DNA of 24,915 nucleotides from Stramenopiles sp. TOSAG23-6 (lineage: Eukaryota > Sar), in contig LT635999.1 of NCBI GenBank assembly GCA_900128565.1, positions 1-24,915 of the forward strand, in the 5' to 3' direction. Below the pieces are notes generated by a model. That model saw only the letters and a program-made list of their open reading frames with translations. It was not told the DNA's origin and did no database searches. The translations under genes were made by a program, and so were the position numbers. Shown here piece by piece: positions 8,769 to 17,963 of this stretch (the stretch's first letter is position 1; every line of letters begins with the position of its first letter).

Positions 8769-8780
8769 CTACTACCCGTG
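8761..8780. repeat. 8-bp inverted repeat with 4-nt loop
   Basis: CACGGGTA, loop CTAC, TACCCGTG. It overlaps the last 17-bp repeat and is followed at 8784-8795 by the perfect palindrome CGTACGCGTACG. It could be a cruciform, a binding site, or the 3'-end structure of the bromodomain gene's transcript. Confidence 0.8.
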
Positions 8781-8907
8781 CTACGTACGCGTACGACGGG
8801 AGTCATACGGAGACAGGTACATGTAAAATGCTCTGCACCACAATTTTATTATTAGAAAGTAAAATCAAAACAAAAAAAATCAATCAAAATTTTTGAAAAA
8901 AATTATT

Positions 8908-11900
8908 TTATATCTGCTGTTGTGAATTCGAGAGCATTTGCATCATTAACTGTCGCTGTTGCATTAATCTCAACTGCAGTTGCTGTTGTTGCTGCTGTTG
9001 TTGTTGTTGTTGTGGTTGCTGCTGTTGTTGTTGCTGTTTCTGTTGTAGTTGTTGTTGCTGCTGTGTTTGTTGTTGTTGTTGTTTTTGTTGCTGCTGTTGC
9101 TGTTGTTGCTGTTTTTGTTGCTGTTGTTGTTGTTGTTGCTGCCGTTGTTGCTGTATGTAATGCATCTGCTGCATCCGTTGCTGAGCAAGTTGATACTGTA
9201 ACAGTTGCTGCTGTCGTTGCATTAAATAATTATGTTGTTGTTGTTGATATTGTTGTTGCTGTTGTTGGTATTGTTGTTGCTGTTTTTGTTGTTGTTGTTG
9301 TTGTAGCTGTTTTTGTTGTTGTTGTTGTTGTTGCTGTTGTTGATACTGTTGTCGCTGTTGTTGTTTTTGTTGTTGTAGTTGTTGTTGTGCGTATTGGTAT
9401 TGTTGTTGTAGTTGTTGTTGTAGCCGTAATTGATGCTGATATTGTTGTTGTATTTCGTTATTTCCTACTTGTTTGTTAATATTTCGACTATTTCCTACAT
9501 GATCGTGAATATTCCGACTATTTCCTTGTGATATCAATGAGTTTCTATCAGTTTGTTGTTGTGATACATTTTTTTTCTTCCCATTCGATTTTGATGATTT
9601 GGACGAAATTCGAGCTTTTTTATAATTCTTTTTCAATTCCTCTTCATTTTTTCTTTTTTTAGTTTTCTTCATCCCAGAAAAATCAGTAAACCAAGTTAAA
9701 CTATTCAAAGTTTCATTGAGCATTTTTGAAGATTTTGTTATCTTTTTAACTTTATTTTTTAAATTATTTGCTTCGAGAGTTAATGCTTTTGCAGTAAAAG
9801 GTTTGACGACCCAATCATGTATTNTGAAAAAAAAANTCGTATAAANTNCGTTAGGTACAAAATTTTCTATGAAAAAAATAAATAAATTTGAAATTGATAA
9901 AACGTACATGATGTCGTTTCTTGAAAAGATTACCCAAGCGATGAGCATACTTAAAATAAATCGAGTCTCCTGGATTGTACAATTTAGCATTACGAAAAAT
10001 CAATTCCATGTCAAGCTTAAATTGTGTATATAATTTTAGGAAAATATTTCAAAACTTTCAACTCAATTAGGTATAGTACAAAAAAAAATCATTACAGATT
10101 GATCAAAAAAAAAAAAGAAAAAAAAATGTTAGGTACAAAATTGTGTACGAAAAAAAAACAAAAAGATAACATACATGACTTCGATATTTTCCATCCATTA
10201 GTTTTCGTTGTACTTCAATCAGAGACATAGGTTGTTCAATTATTGTATAATACTGAGGAGCGACTTCTTCAGTAACTGGGTGTAAAAAAGGCTCTGATAT
10301 ATCAAGTTCATTGATACTTGCCCAAACTGCTGCACAATTTCTTAATTTTTTTTCAGGATTTGTTAAATTTTTTCGTTTCGGTTTTGTTTTTTTAACGATT
10401 TTTTTTTTAGTGATTTTACTTGAATTTTCTTTTACGTATACTTTTTTACTATCATTATCATTCGTTCTCGGAGTATTGTCATCAAAACATTCTTTTGCTA
10501 ATTGATCCAATTCAAAATCAAGATTAATGCGAGGTTTTGTATTTTTTCGAAGTTTTGGTTGAAGATGATCAGGGATCAGAGAATCATCACATTCAAGCCC
10601 CTGGCGTTTTTGATTAAATCGCCATTGTCGCAATGCACTTCGTCGTTCTCTTTCTTCCCTTGCTTCTTTTTCTTCTTCTGTTTTTTGTTCAGCAAAAGCA
10701 ATCATTAACAACTGCTTCCTTTTACTATACTGGGCCTTACTATTTTCGCGACGTTCCAGGCGAAGCCGACGAGATTCTTGTTCTCTGAACTCTTTTTCAG
10801 CTTTATCTGCTTTTTCTCGTTCAATTCTCTCCTTTTCCCTCTTTGCCTGTTCTAATTCAGCTTCTCTTTTTCGACGCTCACGTAACTCTTTTGCCTTCTC
10901 CTTATTTAACAACAACTGTGCTTCTCTTCTAAAACGCTCTTCTCGTTCTTTTTTTTCTATTTCTTCTCGCTGGGCAGTATTTTGTGCAACACGAGATGAC
11001 CGTTTACGTGGCATTAAACTGATGAGCCGTTGTTTCTCTTCTTTCGCTTTTTGCTTTTCTAAAACTTCCTTTTGTTCATCCCAATCAGAGATGTATTCTA
11101 GGAAAATATTTCGAAAATGTGAAATTCGTCAGGTACAAAGTTTAAAAAAAAATGTTTTTTTTTGTTACGTATGAAATTTCGTATGAAAAAAAAGTAAAGA
11201 AAATGTAGGCAAAACATTCTAGGTAATATTTCAAAATTTTTTTTGAAAAATTGTTAGGTACAAAATTTCGTACGAAAAAAAAAATAGAACGCACATCATC
11301 GTTTCAAGGTGATCTCGAATCGGTTGCTCCAAGTCCCAAAATTCTTTATTTTTTTTTCTTGATTCGCGTTCTTCTTTTGCTTTCTTCAATTCCGCTTTTG
11401 CTTTCTTCAATTCCGCTTTACTTGCTTTTTTATTTTTTTTATTTTTTTGAGTTTTCTTGTTTTTTTTTGTTTTTCTCAAAGGTTTTACAGCCTTCTTTGT
11501 AAATTGACTTAACAATTCACGAATATTAGCAATACCCGAAGCAACTAATGTCCATTTTGGCTCCGCGAAATTTTTCCAGGAAGAGATTCGTTTTGAAGTC
11601 TCCTCTATAAAATTACGATGCTCACAAAGTTCACCATCAGAATCAACATCTTCACTTGCAACAAAATTACATTGTTTTTCGTGTTGGTTCACTTCATCTA
11701 AAGTTCCTTCAAAAGGACAACCATTTGTCTCGCATTCATATTCAGCCTCTGTTTTGTCTTCACATTTTCGTTGTACGGTTTGTCTGTAGACACGAAATTC
11801 TTTCCAGAAGGATTCAAACCAAAAATATCTAAATCCATTACGATCTACCGCAAATGGTTCGACTCGAAGATCATTATTTTCATATTCATTAATAATATCT

Positions 11901-12799
11901 ATTGTTGCTGGATTGACAAACAAATGATAATCGCATAGGGCTGCTAAAATATGAACTTTTTCTGTAGGACTGATTTTATTGAAGTCTTTTGTTTTTTTTG
12001 TAGGATCTTGATCTTTTTCTATATTTTTTTCAATATTTTTTTTAATATCAAATGTACCAGACATAGGACAAGCATCAATTTGTTCTATATAGGACAAAGA
12101 TTGTCCAATAGGAGGATGGTTTCCTAGAGGCGCCAACAAGGCATCAAGTATTGCAATTTGTGCCTCAGCCTCATCCACGTTGAAGTCTTTTGGAGGAAAA
12201 CCCCAACGTTCCTGACGTAAATATTGAAGTTTTGCATCATTATTTCCCATATTAGGATCATTAGGATTATCTGTATTTTCTACTATGTCTTCTGGTGTAT
12301 TACTAGCTGCTGCACCTTTTTCAAGGGGCTCTGGGCCTTTTTCAAGGGGCTCTTCTGGTGTATTACTAGCTGCTGGACCTTTTTCAAGGGGCTCAAGCGG
12401 AGCGCTCACATGTACTTCGGAATCGGCAAGTAAACACCAGGCGCGGTGATTTGCACGTTGCAAATACCAACCATGAACAAAACGTTCAAGCCGAGGACCC
12501 CAAAAAAAGTAAGGCTTTGTTTCTCCATTTTCAAATTTTTTTGCAAGAGAAGTACCAGTCCATTCTAAAAGTCTTGGAACAATGGCATTCAAGACGTGAC
12601 TATCCGAGGAGTTTATTAGACCACGCTCAAAATCAATCATTGAAAACATTCTCGTCATTTTCATAGGACCATTGAACAACCAAATATATTGCGCAATAGC
12701 AGGCACTTGCCATAGACTCTGTACTTCAGCGAGTTGTTTTTTTACTTCTTCTGTCTCGAAACTAGACGCGTCGAGCTTCTCCTCCTTGGATTGTACCAT
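8908..12799 (-). CDS. CECR2-like bromodomain chromatin protein with polyQ tail (4 exons)
   Basis: Exons 12799-11295, 11090-10175, 10027-9908 and 9816-8908; 1149 residues; first ATG at 12799. Order: an N-terminal DDT/CECR2-like region (LAEVQSLWQVPAIAQYIWLF, later KVHILAALCDYHLF and LRVEPFAVDRNGFRYFWF); a Cys/His cluster (CETNGCPFEG...HEKQC); a long Arg/Glu coiled coil (about 510-610); a bromodomain at about 750-835 (VWASINELD, PFLHPV, APQYYTIIEQPMSL, KLMDGKYRSH|TQFKLDMELIFRNAKLYN); then a Lys-rich stretch and about 170 residues of polyQ. Family role: acetyl-lysine reading within an ISWI-type remodelling complex; the ISWI partner is inferred. The bromodomain is split by an intron. Using its GT-AT end restores the usual three residues between KYRS and the Phe of the next helix. 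Four unread bases lie in intron 3. Confidence 0.82.
8920..9470 (-). repeat. CAA/CAG polyglutamine tract
   Basis: Mixed CAA and CAG codons with scattered Leu, Tyr, Met, Arg and Lys. The antisense shows a spurious polyVal frame. The mixed codons argue for an old, stabilised tract rather than a pure CAG expansion. Confidence 0.95.
9817..9907 (-). mobile_element. Introner intron (bromodomain gene intron 3), GTACGT...ATACAT
   Basis: 91 bp with unread bases at 9824, 9836, 9846 and 9848. Donor GTACGTTTTAT, core TTTTGTACCTAACG, end NAATACAT. Joins ...FKKRHH to DWVVKPFTAKAL in phase 0. The first AG downstream of the end is more than 25 nt away and out of frame, so GT-AG cannot work here. Confidence 0.9.
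10028..10174 (-). mobile_element. Introner intron (bromodomain gene intron 2), GTATGT...TATAT
   Basis: 147 bp. Donor GTATGT, core CGTACACAATTTTGTACC and CTAACA, later GAAATATTTTCC, end AAAATTATAT. The cut gives YRSH|TQF, matching bromodomain spacing. An in-frame AG exists (TTTAAG, 12 nt on) but would delete TQFK. Confidence 0.85.
11091..11294 (-). mobile_element. Compound introner intron (bromodomain gene intron 1), two elements in one intron
   Basis: 204 bp. Donor GTGCGT, core CGTACGAAATTTTGTACC and CTAACAA, GAAATATTACCTAGAATG; then a second core CATACGAAATTTCATACG and GTACCTGACG, GAAATATTTTCCTAG and AATACAT. The cut joins ATGAT|C in phase 2 to read ETMISDWDEQKEVL. Read as one element inserted into, or tandemly joined to, another. 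Confidence 0.85.
12288..12394 (-). repeat. 44-bp repeat pair with a partial copy between
   Basis: Units at 12288-12331 and 12351-12394 differ at one position (C/G). They encode EPLEKGPAASNTPE-type repeats in the bromodomain protein, with a shorter EPLEKG copy between them. Confidence 0.85.
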
Positions 12800-12986
12800 A
12801 CTCAAAGAATAAAAATAAGCTAAATATTGTAGAGTCCCCGCTTGCTTAATAGAGGATGCAATTTATTGAGACTGGTAAAATGTGAAACCTGTCAATAAAT
12901 TATATTGCAATTCAATTAAATACTCAAGTTAATCGATAAACGACTTTGTGCAACTGCTTACATAAAAAGACAAGTTTTGACACAAC

Positions 12987-12995
12987 TTTCGCGCG
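12987..12995 (+). promoter_or_regulatory. E2F-like motif TTTCGCGCG
   Basis: Matches the known E2F/DP consensus TTTSGCGC. It lies 188 bp upstream of the bromodomain gene's ATG. The same nonamer occurs twice upstream of the MBD gene. CpG is rare in this AT-rich genome, which makes three copies notable. Function is inferred. Confidence 0.5.
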
Positions 12996-13094
12996 TGATC
13001 ATGAGAAGGAGGAGTCAGTCTTATTTATATCGTCCTTGATTTGACACGTGGCATTAGTACATTTTGTAAGATACTATACGTAGGGTACCTGAAC

Positions 13095-13110
13095 CAAGGT
13101 TATAACCTTG
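13095..13110. promoter_or_regulatory. 16-bp perfect palindrome CAAGGTTATAACCTTG
   Basis: It reads the same on both strands and lies 81 bp upstream of the GC-rich gene's ATG, at the edge of the composition shift. It could be a dimeric factor's site or a mark of the inserted segment's boundary. Confidence 0.55.
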
Positions 13111-13190
13111 ACTGAACAAAGGGGTATCCTGGTTTATTCTGCAAGATAGCCCTCCAGGTGGGAGTCACACGCCGGTTCGTTCGCGGAACG

Positions 13191-13565
13191 ATGGGCGCGA
13201 AGGCGTCGAAGGCGCCCAAGCCCACCCTCGATCTTGGCCACCTGAGCCAGCGAAAGCTCGCCTCAGCGATCGAGTCCTATGTGTCAACCCATGGCGAGAG
13301 CTTTGGGCTGCTCCAGCGATATCAGCGCGCCGACCGCATCGTCTATGCCCAACCGGGGTTCGAAATTGGTGCCGCTGACGAAGATCAAGGCTCAGTCTGG
13401 AAAGCCGACCTTCGCGTGGTGGCGTGGCTCGACGACACAGCCGATGGTGACGCAGGGATTGATGCTGACAGTGAGAACGAAGACGATGGCGAGGAGGGAG
13501 ACTTCGTCTTCTCAGTGCGCATCGAGCGGGGCAAGTACACGTGTACCGCCGCGGAGAGGGCATGA
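13191..13565 (+). CDS. Small GC-rich gene of unknown function, compositionally foreign
   Basis: 124 residues from ATG 13191; the frame is open upstream to a GTG at 13158. I do not recognise the family. MGAKASK at the start would suit N-myristoylation (Gly2, Ser6). Then come a helix-like stretch (LSQRKLASAIESYV), a probable beta region (WKADLRVVAWLDD), an acidic loop (about 90-108) and FVFSVRIERGKYTCTA. Codons end mostly in G or C (GGC, GCG, AAG, CTC, ATC), whereas all neighbours prefer A/T endings. That, with the sharp composition boundary, suggests recent transfer, an inserted segment, or an assembly chimera. The antisense frame 13572-13165 is also open but Arg/His/Pro-rich and unlikely. Confidence 0.6.
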   Translation: MGAKASKAPKPTLDLGHLSQRKLASAIESYVSTHGESFGLLQRYQRADRIVYAQPGFEIGAADEDQGSVWKADLRVVAWLDDTADGDAGIDADSENEDDGEEGDFVFSVRIERGKYTCTAAERA

Positions 13566-13814
13566 CCTGCACATAGCGTGTGCAACGTTATATCATGCGA
13601 TCGAGCGATGCTACGATAATCTCGAAATAATAAAAAATCCTAAAAAATTATAATATGGAAAGAAATATATAAAACAGAAAGTCTTCACCCTTTTTAAACA
13701 AAACTGCATAAACAATGAGTGATGTTTTGTACAAATATTTATTATTTCTGTCCAATTATAAGGCGCTTCGCGGAGACCAAAATAAATATATAAACTTTGA
13801 ATTTTTCTTCTCAT

Positions 13815-15476
13815 TTAAGTAGATTTATTTGCATCAGCCCAAAGATCAAGACCACTTTTAAAAAGTGTTCTATCTAATGTTGACGTCATATCTGAAGCTT
13901 CCCCCAATAAAGAATGAACCTGTGACAAACCAATAGTATCTCGTCTTTCTCGTTTATGCGGTTTGTCGACTATTTGTTCTTGTTCTTCACCTTGTTCGAC
14001 GAAAGATGGGAAACTTCTCAATGATTTCAATGAGTGTGAAACTTGTTGCAGTGGATAATTCCATGTACTTGTATTCCCAGCAGAAGCTTCAGAAAAGTTT
14101 GATGTACCATTGTTAGAACCGTTACTAAAACCATATTGCACACTATTTTTCTTGGTATCAGTATTGTCCTCCCAAACAGATTCACCTGTGGATTCATTAT
14201 AATAATAATATGCATTTTGCATTTCATCAAAAGCTCTAAACCAACCGTCATTTTCACTATAATTATTGTTTGTGTGACTACTATATTCACCAGTATCCGT
14301 ACTTTGGTGAGATGATTCTTGAGGTATAGACCAAACACTCTCGCCAGTAATGTTATTTATATAATAGTATGCGTTTGACGTGGAATCGAAACGTTTCTCC
14401 CACTGAGATGCTGTTGTATTAGGGTTAGGGTAATTGTCTACATTATCATCCTCGCTGCTACTGGTACCAGTATAAGTGCTACCACTAGAGCTTGTATCAG
14501 TATCCACTGCATTATCAAATACGGGCGATGCAGGGTTGCTATCGTTTTCTTGTTCACTATCATGCTCCAGTTCCTCTATTGAATCTATCTCAGCTTCTAA
14601 TTCTCCTGCTCTGATCTCACCAGTGACCAAATGCTCGAAGTAGTCAACCCCCCAGTCATTATCATGTTTACGGACCCAATTTGCATCTGTCTGCCAGTCA
14701 TAATCAGGTGGTAGTGGTGGATTGAAGGATGAACTTTCGTGGGCTGATGATGGGTTAGAGTTAATGCCATCCACTAAATAGTTGGGTAAGGACCCGTCGG
14801 AATCTTTCATTAAATCATCCGCCGTGTATGCAGCTGGTGTATATTTATTACTTGTATCATGAGAAATATCATCCAAAGATAATTCAACCTCTGTACAGTC
14901 TCCAAGTACATTTGAGACCATCGTTCTTCCAGAATCTCCCATTGCGAGCTCTTGAAAGTCTAAATTTACACTATTGTTATTATTATTTGTTGCTACCATA
15001 TTCGAAATGATAGCATCGGTACCAGATGCCTGTCCGACTTCAGTAGAATTAGTGTGCTCAGTATTGAATGTCTTTGTTTCTTGAATTCTTTTTTGAGCTT
15101 CCAGTACAGCCAAGTCAGCATTCATTTTTGCTTGTGATTTATGGCGCCCAAGATGGAGAAGTCGTTCTATAGATCTCATCCAAGACTCTCTATTTTCCAC
15201 AGTTTCAGAAAAAAGTTCGATAGAAAATTTACTCTTTTTTCTAACTCCTGTTGCACGAAAACCAAACAAATCATCCAATTCCTTTTTTGGAGCTTCGTCT
15301 ATAACTTCAACAAATGCACCTTCAGCACTGAGGTCAATTCGACCCTTTTGTGTGTCGCACGCTGGACTCTCATACCATATGAGTTGACCTGTCCGATTAT
15401 GCACCACAAAATACTTCTCAGAGAAACTGACACGTCCAAATATCCCATGTTTTACTAAAATTAGAGGTCCTCTCAT
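13815..15476 (-). CDS. PH-domain and WW-domain protein
   Basis: 553 residues, single exon, ATG at 15476. Residues 1-110 read as a PH domain: GPLILVKHGIFGRVSFSEKY at the start, YFVVHNRTGQLIWYES, and the C-terminal helix ESWMRSIERLLHLG with its conserved Trp. A middle WW-like segment (about 266-292, NWVRKHDNDWGVDYFEHLVTG) lacks the second Trp. A good WW domain lies at about 357-386 (QWEKRFDSTSNAYYYINNITGESVWSIP). A second at about 411-436 (GWFRAFDEMQNAYYYYNESTGESVW) lacks the final Pro. Linkers are Ser/Asn/Asp-rich, with an NPN fragment at about 350. Expected role: a phosphoinositide-directed membrane adaptor binding Pro-rich ligands (inferred from domains). Confidence 0.85.
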   Translation of the reverse strand: MRGPLILVKHGIFGRVSFSEKYFVVHNRTGQLIWYESPACDTQKGRIDLSAEGAFVEVIDEAPKKELDDLFGFRATGVRKKSKFSIELFSETVENRESWMRSIERLLHLGRHKSQAKMNADLAVLEAQKRIQETKTFNTEHTNSTEVGQASGTDAIISNMVATNNNNNSVNLDFQELAMGDSGRTMVSNVLGDCTEVELSLDDISHDTSNKYTPAAYTADDLMKDSDGSLPNYLVDGINSNPSSAHESSSFNPPLPPDYDWQTDANWVRKHDNDWGVDYFEHLVTGEIRAGELEAEIDSIEELEHDSEQENDSNPASPVFDNAVDTDTSSSGSTYTGTSSSEDDNVDNYPNPNTTASQWEKRFDSTSNAYYYINNITGESVWSIPQESSHQSTDTGEYSSHTNNNYSENDGWFRAFDEMQNAYYYYNESTGESVWEDNTDTKKNSVQYGFSNGSNNGTSNFSEASAGNTSTWNYPLQQVSHSLKSLRSFPSFVEQGEEQEQIVDKPHKRERRDTIGLSQVHSLLGEASDMTSTLDRTLFKSGLDLWADANKST

Positions 15477-15830
15477 CGTAAAAAAATGCCCCTTTTAGGT
15501 ATTTATTTATGCTTTGCTTTACAAAGATATAAAAAGGTCTTGCTTTTTTTCGTAACGTTTTTGAGACTGACTAATCAACCTATCCTAATAATCAGGTTTG
15601 TGCCACACTGCGACTGCCTGAAAAAAAGTTTTGAATTTAAAATTTTTTGAATTGAATTCTCTCTCTCCTCTTTCTCTTTCTTGTTGGTGTTTCACTCTTT
15701 TTTTGTTTGTGTGTGTAGATCAGATTAGTTGATCATATTGCAATATTATAACATCGGATACAGTGATTTATATTTCCAGAAGTCATATATCTCAATATCT
15801 GAAACAACGCAATTATATCGTTGTATTAAA
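15477..15830. other. Divergent intergenic region, PH-WW gene / tetraspan gene
   Basis: 354 bp. It holds a pyrimidine-rich tract (about 15659-15703, CTCTCTCC and TTTCTCTTTC) close to the + strand gene and otherwise nothing distinctive. The frame of the tetraspan gene is open to 15729 but starts there with TTG. Confidence 0.5.
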
Positions 15831-16418
15831 ATGGCTATCGTCTTTGGTGTAGATATTCAAAATAATGACGTCGCACATAAAACACAAAAAGTTTTGAACA
15901 TTTCTCTTGCAATTTTGGTCTTGGTTATTGTTCAAGCAGTAGCAACAAGCGTAGTTCATACAAACAATCGATCGCAACAAGTGGATTCCGTAATGGCACG
16001 TATTCTCATTGGTCTTATGCTACCTGTTATCGGATATATGGGAGCTCGTTTGCGGAATCGTTCTCTTGTCGGGTGCTTTGCATGTTGCAATGTTGCTGCT
16101 ATTGTTTTTTTCCTCGTCACTTTATATATTTTATTCTCAGGCCTTGGCAAACTCTCTGATTGGCAAAATGCATGCATATCACAAGCACAGTTACAAGGTA
16201 TGCCTACAGATCAATGTAGCAGTATCCGAACAAAATATATGAAGTTGATGGCAGCAAACTTAGTCTTTGGAGGAACGGCCTTTTTATTCAACTTATTAGG
16301 TTGTATCTGGGGTTTTCAATTATTTCAGCATGAGTATTACAACTACGGTAGTTCAGGCGGTAGCTATGGTTCAGGAGCGGTACAGAAGGATAAAGATCGT
16401 AGTTGGTATACTGTCTAA
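15831..16418 (+). CDS. Four-transmembrane-segment membrane protein, unknown family
   Basis: 195 residues from ATG 15831 (AAAATGG context). Hydrophobic segments lie at about 21-42, 54-74, 78-104 and 139-165. The loop between TM3 and TM4 holds two Cys (C115, C129) that could pair. The tail is Tyr/Gly/Ser-rich (YYNYGSSGGSYGSG) and ends DRSWYTV, the last residues resembling a PDZ-type C-terminus. The layout resembles tetraspan families, but the CCG motif of true tetraspanins is absent, so I give no family name. Confidence 0.75.
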   Translation: MAIVFGVDIQNNDVAHKTQKVLNISLAILVLVIVQAVATSVVHTNNRSQQVDSVMARILIGLMLPVIGYMGARLRNRSLVGCFACCNVAAIVFFLVTLYILFSGLGKLSDWQNACISQAQLQGMPTDQCSSIRTKYMKLMAANLVFGGTAFLFNLLGCIWGFQLFQHEYYNYGSSGGSYGSGAVQKDKDRSWYTV

Positions 16419-16832
16419 ATTGTACTGAACTTTTACGTAGAGGATTATTTTTTATTCGTACAAAATTTTTAGTAATATTTAACTTTTTTCTACCAATCAA
16501 GTTTTTCATATTCAAAGTGGGACTTGGAGTATTACATTGTTGATTTTGCGTTTTTAATGTCGATATCATTTATAAAATTATAATAACGATTGGTATCAAT
16601 GATATTTGGTACTTATATTTATTTACTCTAGCTAGAGATATACTAGCTAGTTGTAGTAGTAGTAAAAAATATCAAAAAAATATCAACTTTTCCATTCAGT
16701 CCAATTTTTCAGTGACTGGCCTATACTATTACCTACTAACATACTACCTAACGAAGTAGCTACTATCTATACTGTAGCAAGGAATACCTGTATCTCTTTC
16801 TGATTACTTATAGAAGTCGTGGTCCTTTTAAA
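16419..16832. other. Intergenic region between two + strand genes
   Basis: 414 bp, AT-rich: 3' UTR of the tetraspan gene and promoter of the next gene. Around 16630-16665 are CTAGCTAG-type palindromes and a short GTA repeat. Nothing else is seen. Confidence 0.5.
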
Positions 16833-17963
16833 ATGTCATTTTCGAGCATTCGCGTGAACGCGTTGAAAACCCTGCTCTCCAATATTGAAGAAAGTTACTC
16901 TATTGTTGAAATTCTTCCTTGTGAAGCAGGAACTGGAGCCCACAGTGATGAAGTTGACAAAATGGCACAGTGGAGAAAGTCTTACGATGATGCTGCAGCG
17001 TCAGTTGCACACGCATCAACGAAGTTTTCCCTTGGTATAATGCCTATTCACACCAAAGACGCTGCCGTGAGCATTTGCAAGCAACTTGAGACACCTTGTA
17101 TGTCTTTAACACAGAGCTGCGTAGGACTCTATGCGTATATCACTTCGCTTTGCTATCGCAGGGAACTACTCTCTATTACAAAAAAAATTATTTCTTCAGT
17201 CAAAATTTTAGTTACTAAAATAATCGAAGATATCCACGATGTTGATCATACAGATTATAAACCTCCGGCACCATTGACAGGAAAAATTTGGTCTCTATGT
17301 GAAGATGCCGAAAAGCTTCCACGATCCGAACGTCTTTTTTATCTACGTCTCATTTTTCAGACTTTTACAACTCTACGAGACACGGCTGACGAGTTCGCTG
17401 AAGAACTTGAAGAGAATGATGACAGTGATGTTGGTGGTTGGGGTAGTTTTGATGAGTCAGATGAAGAGCCTATGTCTGAAAAAGAAAGAGTAATTACTTC
17501 AGCTGTTGTACAACTTGTCCGCATGAGCCAACGTTTGGTCCGACGGGTCTATCAGTTAGTAAAAGTCACTGGAAATACATGTCAACCATATAGTATAGCT
17601 GCAATAGACGTAGCTGTCCGTCAATTGAAAGATCTTATTAATTCAGTGACTGACTTGGGGATGTGTCTATACAGGCCTCTCAATATTCCTGGCATTGTTT
17701 CGTTTTCTTCAGAGGTAGTAAAGGTTGCAATACATGTTGGAGAGTGTTTTTTAGTAGAAGGAAAAACAAAGATATGTGATAAATCTGCTGATGGAGATTG
17801 TCCAGACTCTCTCTCGTCACATTTAACAAAGTTGAGCATAACGGCTGATGACATCACCAATGATTCCTCAACCAATGAAAAAATCAATACAGAAAGAAAA
17901 GAACTATTAATTCGTATCCATGCACTACAAGAAGCAGCGACTCACGTCCAGAAAGTTATTTGA
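16833..17963 (+). CDS. CCNDBP1: GCIP / cyclin-D1-binding-protein-1-like helical protein
   Basis: 376 residues, single exon, ATG 16833. Almost all helical, with a Ser/Asp-rich acidic loop at about 190-215 (EENDDSDVGGWGSFDESDEEP). Features I associate with the GCIP family: a paired-helix N-terminal half with a central KFSL and CKQLETP segment, LTGKIWSLCEDAEKLPRSER before the acidic loop, and a C-terminal helical bundle (VVQLVRMSQRLVRRVYQLVK). In animals GCIP binds cyclin D and HLH factors and restrains E2F-driven transcription. If the identification holds, it fits with the E2F-like sites seen elsewhere in the window, but that link is speculative. No intron elements. Confidence 0.6.
   Translation: MSFSSIRVNALKTLLSNIEESYSIVEILPCEAGTGAHSDEVDKMAQWRKSYDDAAASVAHASTKFSLGIMPIHTKDAAVSICKQLETPCMSLTQSCVGLYAYITSLCYRRELLSITKKIISSVKILVTKIIEDIHDVDHTDYKPPAPLTGKIWSLCEDAEKLPRSERLFYLRLIFQTFTTLRDTADEFAEELEENDDSDVGGWGSFDESDEEPMSEKERVITSAVVQLVRMSQRLVRRVYQLVKVTGNTCQPYSIAAIDVAVRQLKDLINSVTDLGMCLYRPLNIPGIVSFSSEVVKVAIHVGECFLVEGKTKICDKSADGDCPDSLSSHLTKLSITADDITNDSSTNEKINTERKELLIRIHALQEAATHVQKVI

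Larger units (their letters stand above)
8519..8907. other. Intergenic region: upstream of CDK5RAP1, downstream of the bromodomain gene
   Basis: 389 bp. It contains the 17-bp repeats, hairpin and palindrome listed separately and is more GC-rich than its surroundings around 8718-8815. No ORF or RNA gene is seen. Confidence 0.6.
12800..13190. other. Divergent intergenic region, bromodomain gene / GC-rich gene
   Basis: 391 bp. Contains an E2F-like motif and a 16-bp palindrome (listed separately). From about 13145 the composition changes abruptly to GC-rich and stays so through the next gene. Confidence 0.6.

Noticed and set aside
8922-9479. Long + strand frame of polyvaline
   Set aside because: It is the antisense of the CAA/CAG polyQ tract of the bromodomain gene; the composition is an artefact.
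13165-13572. Minus-strand frame through the GC-rich island
   Set aside because: Arg/His/Pro-rich composition typical of an antisense frame in GC-rich DNA; the + frame has a more natural protein composition.
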